Assembly: GCA_964523675.1 (NCBI GenBank)
Contig: CAZFZT010000010.1
Location: 1-59,433 of the forward strand
Source of the DNA: CAZFZT01 sp964523675
GTDB taxonomy: Bacteria > Planctomycetota > Phycisphaerae > Phycisphaerales > SM1A02
Direction: 5' to 3'
DNA length: 59,433 bases
The notes beneath the pieces are model-generated. The model made no database searches. It saw only the letters and a list, made by a program, of their open reading frames with translations, and was not told where the DNA came from. Positions 8,681 through 18,401 of the stretch are shown here, one piece after another (the first letter of the stretch is position 1; each line of letters starts with the position of its first letter). A program made the translations under genes and the position numbers.

Positions 8681-11600
8681 GTGCGACAACAATCATTGCT
8701 TCTCGTCGCTGCGGCGACACTCGTCTGCGCAGCAGGTAGCGCGGTCGGTCGGGATCAACTCGGCGCCATCTGGGACGGTGGCGGCGAAAGCAGCGCCTGG
8801 TGGAATCCCATCAACTGGAACAACAATATGGTTCCCAACAATGGGGTTGACACCTGGTGGGTGCTCACTCATCCCGGGCCAGTCGGCAACGGCGTCATGA
8901 TCGACATAGAGGCGGCCACCACGATCGACAAGATGGGAATCGCCGGCACCGACACCGTGCGGTTGCTCAACGGCCACTCATTTACTGTCATCGGCCAGAC
9001 AGACAACAAAGGCGTCACAGGCCTCTTCGGCGGTGCGGGCACGTTCTCGATGGAGGCCGTGCCGAATCTCACCGACTTCCGCATCGGCGGAGACCCGAAT
9101 GCGTTCCTCGTCGTTGGCAACAACCAGCAGTTCGGCCTGTTCCACATTTCCAACTCGCAGAACAACCGCGTCTACGGGCTTGCCGCCACGAACCGGCTCA
9201 TTGTCGATGAGAATTACACCTTCCGCGGCGCGGGGCAAGTCGGCATCAATCAATTGCGCCTGACCAATTTCGGCATCTTCGACGCGGTCTATCCCACGCC
9301 GATGACGATCGATCTCGCGGGGGCCGACAATCTGAACTACGGTACGCTGCAGGCGACGAATGGCGGCACGCTGACGCTGCTCAACACCACGTTCAGTTCA
9401 GACGGAACGCGCGGCGACGTGTTCGCTGGCGACGGCTCGGTCGTCAATATCTCAAACTGCGATCTGCCGAATCACGACTTCTCAACGTCCGGCACAGGCG
9501 TTCTGCGTTTCACAGGCAACAGCACGATCACCAACCCGGTCAACTTCGGAACGCTCTCGCACAATAATGGCGTCGGCGTGGTCGTCCAGGGCCCACTTCT
9601 CAATCACGACACCTACGACATGCTGGGCGGGCCAAACCTCACCGATGTCATTCTCAACTCGCCGGAAATCGCTTTCACCGGCGGGGGCGTAATGAACCTT
9701 TCCGATTCCATCAACAACCGCATCTATGGCGTCAATGCGCTGCGGCGGCTCGTGAACGCCGCGGACCACGTCATTCGCGGCTCGGGGCAGATCGGCATCA
9801 ACAATCTCTTCAACCTGACCAATGACGGGATCATTCGCGCCGATCAGCCGACGATGCTGCAGATCGATCTCACCGCAGGAGACAACTTCAACAACAACCT
9901 GCTCGAGGCGACGAATGGCGCGGTGCTCAGCATCATCAATTCCGCGCTCGACAATACCAACGGAATCCTCCATGCTGATGACAATTCGCGCATCGAGCTG
10001 ACGAGCGTCTCGCTCATCGCAGGCGAGATGACGACAACCGGCAGCGGCGAAGTGCGCCTCATTGGCAACAATGTTTTTGTCAACCCGCTGATCAATGGCC
10101 TGCTCACCATGAACAACGGCCTCTCGACCGACATCCACGGAACGCTCACGCATACGCAGTCGTTCAACGTCAACGGCGGCCCGAGTCTCACCGACATCCG
10201 CCTTAACACACCCGAAGTCACTTTCACTGGCGGCGGCGTCATGAACCTCTCGAACTCGGTCAACAACCGCATCTACGGCATTAATGCGCCGCGCCGGCTC
10301 ATCAACGCGGCTGATCACACCATCCGAGGCGCGGGACAGATCGGCATCAACAACCTCTTTAACATCACTAACGACGGCATCATCCAGGCCGACCAGCCCA
10401 GCACGATGACGATCGACCTGAGTGAGGGCGAAAACGTCAACAACAACCTGATCCAAGCGGTTGATGGTGCCGTGCTCCTCCTCCTGAACTCGCCGCTGAC
10501 GAACAACGGCGTCATACACGCAGGCGATGACTCGCTGATTCAGCTCTCCGGGATGGGACTCAGCGGCGGCACGCTCACCGCTGACGGCAGCGGCTTCTAT
10601 CACATGACCGGCAACAACACCGTCTGGGACATCACGCTCAACGCCCGTTGCGACATCAACAACGGCCTCAGCCAGGACTTGCTCAATACGGTCACCAACA
10701 ACGGTCAGATCAATCTCAACGGCAGCTTGAGCCTGACGGATATTCGTATCAATTCGCCGGTGACGACCATCAACGGCGATGGTGAACTCGTCCTCGCGAA
10801 CTCCGTGAACAACCGCATCTACGGCATCAACGCCGTGCGGCGGCTCGTCAACGGCCCGGAGCACACGATCCGCGGCGCGGGGCAGATCGGCATCAACAAC
10901 CTCTTCAACCTCACGAATGAGGGTGCCATTATCGCGGACACGTCCAGCGGCCTGCAGTTCGACGTCACCGATGACTTCACCAACCACGGCCTGCTTCACG
11001 CCAACACCGGCGACATCACGATTCACCCAGGCGCTTTCCTCACCGACGGCACGGTTCTCGTGGACGAGGGGCGTGTCATCACGCGTAATGGCAACTACGA
11101 CCAGAGCGGCGGCGAGACGATCCTTCATGGCGCGCTCAACATCATCAGCGGCGGAGCGATCAACCTCACCGGCGGCGTGTTGAAGGGCATCGGCTCAGTC
11201 ACTGCCGCGGCGGTTCACAACACAGGCGGGCGCATCGAGCCAGGCCTGTCCGTCGGCCATCTCACGCTTAACGGAACGCTGAATCAGTCCGGCAACGGCG
11301 TCATCGGCATCGAGGTCGGCGGCACCATCCCCTTCACCGGCCACGATGTGCTTTCTGTCGGCGGCACCGCAAATCTCGGCGGAACGTTGGAGATTTCATT
11401 CGTGGGCGGTTACGAGCCACAGCCGCAGACGGTCTATACCGTTCTCGTTGCGGGTGCAATTGATGGAGAGTTCGACGATATCGTTGGCCCGGGGACGTTC
11501 AGCGCGATCTATCGCGGCCAGGCAGTGTGGATCGTCTACGAGGGTCCGTTGCCTGACTGCGCGGTTGCCGACTTGAATTGCGACGGTGCGGTGGGAGTCG

Positions 11601-11728
11601 CGGATTTGCTTCTCCTGCTTGCGGCGTGGGGCACCTGCGCGGATATTGAGGACTGTCCAGCCGATTTGACCGACGACGGTTCGGTCGGCGTTGCCGATCT
11701 GCTCATGCTCTTGCAACACTGGGGGTGA
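8681..11728 (+). CDS. repetitive beta-rich surface protein with dockerin-like C-terminus
   Basis: GTG 8681 follows AGGAG by seven bases and gives a signal peptide (VRQQSLLLVAAATLVCAAGS), so I prefer it to an in-frame ATG at 8642. The 1015-residue product has four copies of a ~183-residue unit, each with NNRIYGxNAxRRL and IRGxGQIGINNLFNLTN, rich in Asn, Gly, Thr and Leu, as in parallel beta-helix passenger domains. After the repeats comes a Gly-rich strand region (GGTANLGGTLEISF) like that near autotransporter ends, but no outer-membrane barrel. The last 60 residues are two dockerin-like loops (DLNCDGAVGVAD, DLTDDGSVGVAD). Likely a secreted, calcium-stabilised surface protein. No cohesin is in the window. 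Confidence 0.85.
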   Translation: MRQQSLLLVAAATLVCAAGSAVGRDQLGAIWDGGGESSAWWNPINWNNNMVPNNGVDTWWVLTHPGPVGNGVMIDIEAATTIDKMGIAGTDTVRLLNGHSFTVIGQTDNKGVTGLFGGAGTFSMEAVPNLTDFRIGGDPNAFLVVGNNQQFGLFHISNSQNNRVYGLAATNRLIVDENYTFRGAGQVGINQLRLTNFGIFDAVYPTPMTIDLAGADNLNYGTLQATNGGTLTLLNTTFSSDGTRGDVFAGDGSVVNISNCDLPNHDFSTSGTGVLRFTGNSTITNPVNFGTLSHNNGVGVVVQGPLLNHDTYDMLGGPNLTDVILNSPEIAFTGGGVMNLSDSINNRIYGVNALRRLVNAADHVIRGSGQIGINNLFNLTNDGIIRADQPTMLQIDLTAGDNFNNNLLEATNGAVLSIINSALDNTNGILHADDNSRIELTSVSLIAGEMTTTGSGEVRLIGNNVFVNPLINGLLTMNNGLSTDIHGTLTHTQSFNVNGGPSLTDIRLNTPEVTFTGGGVMNLSNSVNNRIYGINAPRRLINAADHTIRGAGQIGINNLFNITNDGIIQADQPSTMTIDLSEGENVNNNLIQAVDGAVLLLLNSPLTNNGVIHAGDDSLIQLSGMGLSGGTLTADGSGFYHMTGNNTVWDITLNARCDINNGLSQDLLNTVTNNGQINLNGSLSLTDIRINSPVTTINGDGELVLANSVNNRIYGINAVRRLVNGPEHTIRGAGQIGINNLFNLTNEGAIIADTSSGLQFDVTDDFTNHGLLHANTGDITIHPGAFLTDGTVLVDEGRVITRNGNYDQSGGETILHGALNIISGGAINLTGGVLKGIGSVTAAAVHNTGGRIEPGLSVGHLTLNGTLNQSGNGVIGIEVGGTIPFTGHDVLSVGGTANLGGTLEISFVGGYEPQPQTVYTVLVAGAIDGEFDDIVGPGTFSAIYRGQAVWIVYEGPLPDCAVADLNCDGAVGVADLLLLLAAWGTCADIEDCPADLTDDGSVGVADLLMLLQHWG
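9161..10930 (+). repeat. four coding repeats of about 549 bases
   Basis: The marker AACAACCGC(A/G)TCTA recurs at 9161, 9713, 10262 and 10808, i.e. every 546-552 bases. The first unit is the most diverged; units 2-4 share long runs such as CAGATCGGCATCAACAA. They code for the repeats of the surface protein and could recombine with one another. Confidence 0.85.
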
Positions 11729-11782
11729 GGAACGAGCCATGTTGATAAAGCAGACTCCGCTCACGGTGACATAGACTTTTGC

Positions 11783-12100
11783 GTGAGTTCGCAGCGGCGC
11801 ATGCTCTGTGTTGGCCTGACTGTCTCCGGATGGGCTTTGCTGTTCTTTGGGTTGTTCGGTCTTGTCTTCAGTTGCACGGTGACCGGCTTGATCATCGGGC
11901 TTTACGTCATGGCAGACGATTGGACCGTCATTCCGCTCCTTGCCTCGCCACTTGCAGTGATGGCGCTGGGAACGGCGCTGATTCGGGTCGGCCATTCGTT
12001 GAGCTTGCCGCGACAGCGCGTGGGCTTCTGCCGGGGCTGCGGGTATGACCTGCGAGGGAGTTCGGGCGCACGGTGTTCGGAATGCGGGCTTTTGAAGTGA
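11783..12100 (+). CDS. small two-helix membrane protein with zinc ribbon
   Basis: Starts at GTG 11783, a weak start without a clear ribosome site. Two hydrophobic segments (about residues 8-38 and 48-66) are followed by a four-Cys zinc ribbon, CRGCGYDLRGSSGARCSEC. This ribbon attached to membrane segments is a common planctomycete architecture of unknown role. It stands 55 bases after the surface protein gene and about 100 before purM. Alternative starts downstream exist (ATG 11801). Confidence 0.7.
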   Translation: MSSQRRMLCVGLTVSGWALLFFGLFGLVFSCTVTGLIIGLYVMADDWTVIPLLASPLAVMALGTALIRVGHSLSLPRQRVGFCRGCGYDLRGSSGARCSECGLLK

Positions 12101-12207
12101 GGCACTTGCTCGGCTGTTCGCGTACACTTTGCGGCATGTCAAGCGGGTCCGCCAACATGAAATCGACCTCCGCGCGAAGCCGCCGGAAGAAGCGGCCGGA
12201 GGCGCCG

Positions 12208-13332
<1,125 letters not shown>

Positions 13333-13394
13333 GTCCATGTATCACTCGGGCCGTCACTATCGTTCTGGTGAATCACGCTAAGCCGAAAGCGGCC

Positions 13395-14513
13395 ATGTCT
13401 TACGTATTCAACGCCAACAAGACGCACACGCTGGGGGTTGAGGTTGAATTGCAACTCGTTGATGCCGAGTCGCTGGAGTTGACCAACTGCGTGCAGGAGT
13501 TTTTGAACCGCGTGCCTGAGCAGTGGAAGGATGCGGTCAAGCCCGAGTTCATGCAGAGCTACTGCGAGATCAATTCGGACGTGTGCAATACCGTCACTGA
13601 GATTGAGGACGACCTCTCTGCGAAGCTTGCATGGGCGCAGAAGACTGCGGAAGAACTTGGCGTGCGCCTGCTCTGGAGCGGCACGCATCCATTCAGTCAG
13701 TGGCGGGAGCAGAACATCAGCCCTGGCGAACGCTATGCCTGGCTGGCTGACACCATGCAGTTCGTGGCGCGGCGGCTGGTCGTTTTCGGCCTGCATGTTC
13801 ATGTCGGCGTTGATTCCGGCGACAAGGCGATACAGATGTGCGATCGTCTGCTGCGCCACCTGCCGACACTGCTCGCGCTTTCATCGAACTCGCCGTTCTG
13901 GTGCGGCATGGATACCGGCATGATGTCCTACCGCTCCAAGGTGATGGAGGCGCTGCCGACGGCCGGCCTGCCGCACCCGATGCGCAATTGGTCCGAATAC
14001 GTCTGGCTGGTCGATCATCTGATTCGCACGAACTTCATTCACTCCATTCGCGAAATGTGGTGGGATGTCAGGCCGCACGCGGGCTTCGGCACGGTAGAGA
14101 TCCGCGTGATGGACATGCCCATGAACATGAAACATCTGCTTGCGCTGGTGGCGATGTGCCAGTCACTGGTGGCTGCGATCAGCGAGAACATTGACAAGGG
14201 CGCGTATTTGTACGACTGCCATCCCATGATCGCGAAGCAGAATAAATGGCATGCGGCGCGGTGGGGCATGGACGCAACGTTTGTTGATCCGGATACGATG
14301 GAGGCGGTTCGCGCTGTCGATATGACGCGCATGCTCATGGACCGCTGCGAGCATCAGGCCAAGCGGCTGGGTTGCCTGGAACAGCTGGGCTGGCTGGAGG
14401 ATCTGCTGGCGCATGGCGCGGGGGCGCAGCGGCAGCGAGCCATCTATCGGGACGCGTCCGATCCACGTGCGGTCGCACGCTTTCTGGTGGAACAAGGAGT
14501 GGCGGTGCAGTAG
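13395..14513 (+). CDS. carboxylate-amine ligase, GCS2/YbdK family
   Basis: ATP-grasp-like glutamate-cysteine ligase type 2 family. Seen: TLGVEVELQLVD near the N-terminus, SGTHPFSQW, LHVHVGVDSGD, SSNSPFW and EIRVMDMPM, all landmarks of the YbdK/GCS2 fold with its glutamate and ATP-binding residues. Length (372) is normal. E. coli YbdK has weak gamma-glutamylcysteine ligase activity; the true product here is uncertain. ATG 13395 matches the family N-terminus; a GTG at 13368 would add nine residues. It follows purM on the same strand after ~60 bases. Confidence 0.9.
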   Translation: MSYVFNANKTHTLGVEVELQLVDAESLELTNCVQEFLNRVPEQWKDAVKPEFMQSYCEINSDVCNTVTEIEDDLSAKLAWAQKTAEELGVRLLWSGTHPFSQWREQNISPGERYAWLADTMQFVARRLVVFGLHVHVGVDSGDKAIQMCDRLLRHLPTLLALSSNSPFWCGMDTGMMSYRSKVMEALPTAGLPHPMRNWSEYVWLVDHLIRTNFIHSIREMWWDVRPHAGFGTVEIRVMDMPMNMKHLLALVAMCQSLVAAISENIDKGAYLYDCHPMIAKQNKWHAARWGMDATFVDPDTMEAVRAVDMTRMLMDRCEHQAKRLGCLEQLGWLEDLLAHGAGAQRQRAIYRDASDPRAVARFLVEQGVAVQ

Positions 14514-14676
14514 ACCTCGCTTGCCGGCTGCCATGGCGCACGTGAAACATCTTTCCGAGGCAGTGGTCCGGCGGCCTCATGGGGAATACGAATTACGGTG
14601 GAACGCCTGATTGACGCTGCGATTGGCGCCGATCATCATCACTATGGGAAGTCAACCTAAGGAAGGCGGATCATCT

Positions 14677-15108
14677 ATGGCTCGTGAACGAGATCGATGT
14701 GCCGGAGAACCGGAACCAACGAATCCTTGCTGTGCCGAGTGTGGTGAACCCATGGGAAGCGCAATCGACTCGTCAGATGTTACAACGCCAGACGCGCCGG
14801 CAGCCCCGCCGGAGCAGACGCAGAAGACGGCTTCCACCGTCAAACCGAAACCAGCCCGGCCGCGCGTTGATCGGCTTCCGCCATGGAATGTGCTTCTTCA
14901 CAACGATGACGACAACGAAATGGGCTATGTGGTGGAGGCGATCATCGAACTGACCTATCTCAACCCGCACGATGCGCTGATCAAAATGATTGAAGCGCAC
15001 AAGACCGGCGTCGCGCTGCTGCTGACTGTGCACCGCGAGTTTGCTGAGCTGCTGCAGGAGAAGTTTGCGAGCAAGGGACTGACTGTTACGATCGAGCCGG
15101 ACCGATGA
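14677..15108 (+). CDS. clpS: ClpS-like adaptor with extended Cys-containing N-terminus
   Basis: Residues ~65-143 are a full ClpS core: PPWNVLLHNDDDNEMGYVVE, the LNPHDAL helix, EAHKTGVALLL and a C-terminal strand LTVTIEPDR. The Asn-Asp pair, the gate Met and the His of the pocket that binds N-degrons are all present, so it should hand N-end rule substrates to ClpAP. The first ~60 residues are extra: NPCCAECGEPM followed by a Pro/Ala/Thr/Lys-rich linker. ATG 14677 lies behind AAGGAAGGCGG; upstream in-frame starts at 14611 and 14644 are less convincing. clpA is not in the window. Confidence 0.9.
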   Translation: MARERDRCAGEPEPTNPCCAECGEPMGSAIDSSDVTTPDAPAAPPEQTQKTASTVKPKPARPRVDRLPPWNVLLHNDDDNEMGYVVEAIIELTYLNPHDALIKMIEAHKTGVALLLTVHREFAELLQEKFASKGLTVTIEPDR

Positions 15109-15275
15109 GGACGGCATGTTGGGGGCGGCGCAAAGAGATCGCGAGAACAGGCATCTTCAGGAAATCAACGGGTGGTCAGGGCCTGCGGATCGGCTTCAAT
15201 CAGATTGGCTGCGGCGATTGCTCGCGCAGTGGAGGCCGCGAGAAGTGAGATCATCGCATCGGCTGAGACGCGCGA

Positions 15276-15701
15276 ATGATGAACGCGACACGACCAATCC
15301 GGGTGCTCTGTGCGGATGACAATGAGCTCATCGGTGAGGCGATGTCGATCGAGTTTGACCTCGCAGGTGATCTGGCATGGCTTGGTCAACTCACTTCGGC
15401 GGATCATCTTCCTGAAGAGGTTGAGCGGCGTGAGCCGGATGTGGTGCTACTTGACATCGATATGCCCGGTAGCGACCCCTTCACTGCGCTTGAGATCATT
15501 GCTGAACGTTCACCTGACACCAAGGTGCTGATGCTCACCGGCCATGTCCGCAGCGATCTGATCGATCGCGCGATCGAAGCCGGCGCATGGGGATATATCT
15601 CCAAGAGCGAGCGCGTACCGACCATACTCGATGCGGTGCGCAGCGCGGCGAACGGTGAATTCGTCCTCAGCCCACAAGCGCTTGCTGCACAGGGTCGTTG
15701 A
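15276..15701 (+). CDS. stand-alone NarL-type receiver domain
   Basis: A single REC domain: acidic pair Asp14-Asp15 in CADDNE, phosphoacceptor Asp60 in VVLLDIDMPG, Thr88 in LMLTGH and Lys110 in GYISKSE. The tail ANGEFVLSPQALA corresponds to the linker that normally leads to a LuxR-type helix-turn-helix, but the protein stops there at 141 residues, with no HTH frame downstream. It may act by protein contact or be a truncated regulator. No histidine kinase is adjacent. Confidence 0.85.
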   Translation: MMNATRPIRVLCADDNELIGEAMSIEFDLAGDLAWLGQLTSADHLPEEVERREPDVVLLDIDMPGSDPFTALEIIAERSPDTKVLMLTGHVRSDLIDRAIEAGAWGYISKSERVPTILDAVRSAANGEFVLSPQALAAQGR

Positions 15702-15763
15702 CTCTCCGTGGCGGTGAGGCGCTGGAAGATGGGGTTCTGCGGCGACGATGAGCGGCCTGCCTC

Positions 15764-16189
15764 TCACTCGTCATCGCCGGCATGGTCGGCATCGACTTCT
15801 TCATCGCTTACTTTGAACACTCCTGCCGGCGCGTCGGGACGTTCCGTCCAATCTTCGGCGCGGCCGCCGAGATTGAGCTCGCTCGGCATCGTCTTGCGGT
15901 AGCCGAGTTTACGAATGATTTCGAGAACATCCGTCCACGTGGGGAAGGTTTTCTGATTGACCTGCTTGAAGACGTCAATGGCCATGATGAACAGGAACTG
16001 CTCTTGCGTCATCTCACCTTCTTCCGCAGCTTTGAGGAAGTCGGTGCGCCGCCGCCCCGGGCCACGCCGGCGTTCGAGGTTTGTATCGTCGTGATCCTTT
16101 TTGAGGTTGCGTCGATCCAGGCCGGAGCGGCGATCAACGACGCTGTCTCGCCGGTCCTGGCTGCGTTCAGATGGGTTCTGCTCTGTCAT
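15764..16189 (-). CDS. conserved basic protein with DRR repeats, unknown function
   Basis: The first 50 residues hold a charged repetitive stretch with DRRDSVVDRRSGLDRR and RRRGPGRRRTDF. Residues ~58-105 look like a small helical domain (MTQEQFLFIMAIDVFKQVNQ, then WTDVLEIIRKLGYRK), and the tail is acidic (DEEVDADHAGDDE). The layout, a basic arm, a small fold and an acidic tail, suggests nucleic acid or ribosome contact, but no family was recognised. It is convergent with the receiver gene, 62 bases between stops. Confidence 0.75.
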   Translation of the reverse strand: MTEQNPSERSQDRRDSVVDRRSGLDRRNLKKDHDDTNLERRRGPGRRRTDFLKAAEEGEMTQEQFLFIMAIDVFKQVNQKTFPTWTDVLEIIRKLGYRKTMPSELNLGGRAEDWTERPDAPAGVFKVSDEEVDADHAGDDE

Positions 16190-16258
16190 GGCTGAGGTCT
16201 CATCGGCACGATCCCGCTCCGGACTTGCGGCTGTTGGCTACACTACGGGTTCGATCGC

Positions 16259-16714
16259 ATGGCAGCATCCCCTTCACAAAGCGACGTCTCGGCTCCGCGC
16301 CGCGAATTCAACCCACTGGCGGCCATGCTCGCATGGCTCTGGCCGGGACTCGGCCATATCAGCATCGGCGAGAAACGGCGCGGCTTTCTGATCATGTTCG
16401 GCGTGTTGTTTCTCTTCACCTGCGGCCTGCTGGTTGGCGGGTTCGATTGTGTTGATCGCGTCGAGGCGCGGCTCTGGTTCTCTGCACAAGCACTGTGCGG
16501 GCCGATCACCTTTGGGGCCGATTTCGTCAACCAGAGTTATCTCAAGAGCTTACCTGCTGGTGAGCGAATCGAAGTCATGGGACTGGCTCGCGCCGGTGAG
16601 ATGGGCACGCTCTTCGTCGCTTTGGCCGGCCTGATGAATCTCGTCGTCATTCTTGATGCGCTGCACTTTGCGCCCAAGCCGGCGAAGACGCTGCGACGGA
16701 GGGCTGAGGATTGA
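16259..16714 (+). CDS. small integral membrane protein (DUF6677-like)
   Basis: After a ~20-residue polar start, three or four hydrophobic segments follow: LAAMLAWLWPGLGHISIG, FLIMFGVLFLFTCGLLVGG and LFVALAGLMNLVVILDAL. The WLWPGLGHxxxGxxxRG motif is the type seen in TM2-like and DUF6677 planctomycete proteins; the DUF number is from memory and not checked. The stop overlaps the next start (TTGA), so the two are probably translated together. Confidence 0.75.
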   Translation: MAASPSQSDVSAPRREFNPLAAMLAWLWPGLGHISIGEKRRGFLIMFGVLFLFTCGLLVGGFDCVDRVEARLWFSAQALCGPITFGADFVNQSYLKSLPAGERIEVMGLARAGEMGTLFVALAGLMNLVVILDALHFAPKPAKTLRRRAED

Positions 16715-16965
16715 CGGCAGCGATTCTGGCCTATACGCCGTTCATCGAACCGCTCAACCTCGCACTCGAGTGGTGGTATCTGCTGCTGATTCCATTGTCC
16801 TTCGGCATTTCGGTGATCTACAAAGCGCTGCGCGTCGTCGACTTTGAGTCATACTGGCGGCAGGTAATCGCGTTGACGCTTCAGATCGTGATAGCGATGG
16901 TGGGGCTGGCCCTCGCGCTCGTCTTCCTGGTTCTCTGGGTCATCCCGCGCCTGCCGGTTCCCTGA
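16711..16965 (+). CDS. small two-helix membrane protein
   Basis: Starts at TTG 16711 overlapping the stop of the previous gene by four bases. 84 residues with two hydrophobic helices (LNLALEWWYLLLIPLSFGIS and a C-terminal IVIAMVGLALALVFLVLW). Translational coupling and shared membrane location suggest it works with the preceding protein. No family recognised. Confidence 0.7.
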   Translation: MTAAILAYTPFIEPLNLALEWWYLLLIPLSFGISVIYKALRVVDFESYWRQVIALTLQIVIAMVGLALALVFLVLWVIPRLPVP

Positions 16966-17034
16966 CAACGCGCTGCGCTGGAGAAGGCGAACGTGTCGGT
17001 GGCGCGTCGGACTCCGCACAAGGGGGTCAATGCA

Positions 17035-18279
17035 TCACGCTGCCTCAGATTTTGTCATCGTGCGCTGGCATTGACGGGTGAGTTCTGCGGACCAGCCGAC
17101 TGCCTCCTGATAGGCGCGTGCGACCTCTTCATCCGAAAGCATAAGCGACGCGGTCGCTGCGGCGGAGCGATCCCATTGGCCGCGTTCAACGGCGATAGCA
17201 AGGTCGAGGACGGTGCGCAGCGGGCCGTCGTCGCCGAGCAGTGCGGCTTTGATCTCATCGCACAAGGCGAGCTGCTCAAGGAGTGCGGACATCGGCTGGT
17301 CGAGAATCGCGTCGAGCAATGAAAACATGCCGAGCAGGAAGGCGTCATTCGATTGATCCGACATCTGCGCGAGTTCAGCGAGTTTCTCGCAGAGTTTGGC
17401 ACGGATCAGGTAGGTGCTCATCAGTTCCTGAGGTTTGTCGTTGGACATGCCGCTGAGAATGATGAGCGATGCCCAGCGACGCAGCGGCCGATCGCCGAGC
17501 AGCACCAGAGCGCGCTTGATCGAGGTGATCTCCGTGCGGAAGCTGAATGCCGCAGAGTTCAGGAATCGAAGCAGTTTGTAGGAGAGCCCGATGTCCTGTC
17601 GAATGAGACTATCGAGTTCATCAAGCTTGATCGTGGGCTGATTGAGATGCTCGAGCAGGCGCAGTTGCGTCATGGTGGCGACGGGCAGGTTGCGCTGCTT
17701 CATCATCTCGGGCTTGCAGAAGAAGAAGCCCTGGAACAGGCCATAACCAAGCCCGGCAGCTTCCTTGAAGTCTTCGTGTGTTTCGACTTTCTCCGCCAGC
17801 AGTGTGTGGCCGTGCGCAGCGGCTCGCTTCGCTGCCTCCTCGCGCTTCGACGACTCCATGCCCATGAAATCAACCTTCAGCAGGTTGATGAGCGGAAGAA
17901 AATCTTGAGATCGGTCTTCGAGGATGTAGTCATCGAGGGCGAGGGTATATCCGGCGCGTCGGATCTTCTTGCAGGCCGCAAGCACATCGGCGTCCGGTTC
18001 GATATCCTCAAGGAGTTCGAGCACCACACGATCTGGCGGAAGCATCGTGTACAGCTCGTCAAGCAGAATTCGGCGCGTGATGTTGACGAAGCACTTCTTC
18101 CCGGCGGTGAGCGCATCGAGCCCCTGGAAGTGCAAGGTGTGACTGAGCACGTTGGCAGTGGCCTTATCGCCATCGGTGCCGCAGAACAGGTTCTCCGGCC
18201 CTGAACGAAAGAGCAGTTCATAGCCGAACACATCTCGGTTGGCGTCGAAGATTGGTTGGCGAGCGACGTAAGCGTCCAT
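17035..18279 (-). CDS. EAL-HDOD signalling protein (YuxH type)
   Basis: N-terminal EAL-like domain (residues ~1-200): MDAYVARQPIFDAN, YELLFR in place of EALLR, FVNITRR, LELLED, ALDDY, LLKVD and GYGLFQGFFF. Residues ~205-400 form an HDOD domain. Many metal ligands of EAL phosphodiesterases are kept, but ELL replaces EAL and DDY replaces DDF, so c-di-GMP hydrolysis is uncertain. Proteins of this architecture are often regulators rather than enzymes. ATG 18279 is seven bases after GGAGGG. Monocistronic; 120 bases separate it from the divergent oxidoreductase gene. Confidence 0.9.
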   Translation of the reverse strand: MDAYVARQPIFDANRDVFGYELLFRSGPENLFCGTDGDKATANVLSHTLHFQGLDALTAGKKCFVNITRRILLDELYTMLPPDRVVLELLEDIEPDADVLAACKKIRRAGYTLALDDYILEDRSQDFLPLINLLKVDFMGMESSKREEAAKRAAAHGHTLLAEKVETHEDFKEAAGLGYGLFQGFFFCKPEMMKQRNLPVATMTQLRLLEHLNQPTIKLDELDSLIRQDIGLSYKLLRFLNSAAFSFRTEITSIKRALVLLGDRPLRRWASLIILSGMSNDKPQELMSTYLIRAKLCEKLAELAQMSDQSNDAFLLGMFSLLDAILDQPMSALLEQLALCDEIKAALLGDDGPLRTVLDLAIAVERGQWDRSAAATASLMLSDEEVARAYQEAVGWSAELTRQCQRTMTKSEAA

Positions 18280-18401
18280 TCGGAACCCTCCGGGGGGTAA
18301 CAGGGGTGATTGTCATTTATTGGCTCAAAAGGCCATGGACATGAGCCGAGCTGAGCGGAAAGCGGGACACGTCAGGTCCAAGGCCCGATATCCTGTCATT
18401 C

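Noticed and set aside
9482..11128. 548-residue open frame on the minus strand
   Set aside because: Antisense to the repeat region of the surface protein; its length follows from the GC-rich repetitive codons and its translation has no recognisable domain.
15165..15407. Minus-strand frame with helix-like tail overlapping the receiver gene
   Set aside because: Overlaps the start of the receiver domain, which is certain; no motif supports the minus frame.
17353..18204. 283-residue plus-strand frame
   Set aside because: Antisense shadow of the EAL-HDOD gene, which has clear domain motifs.
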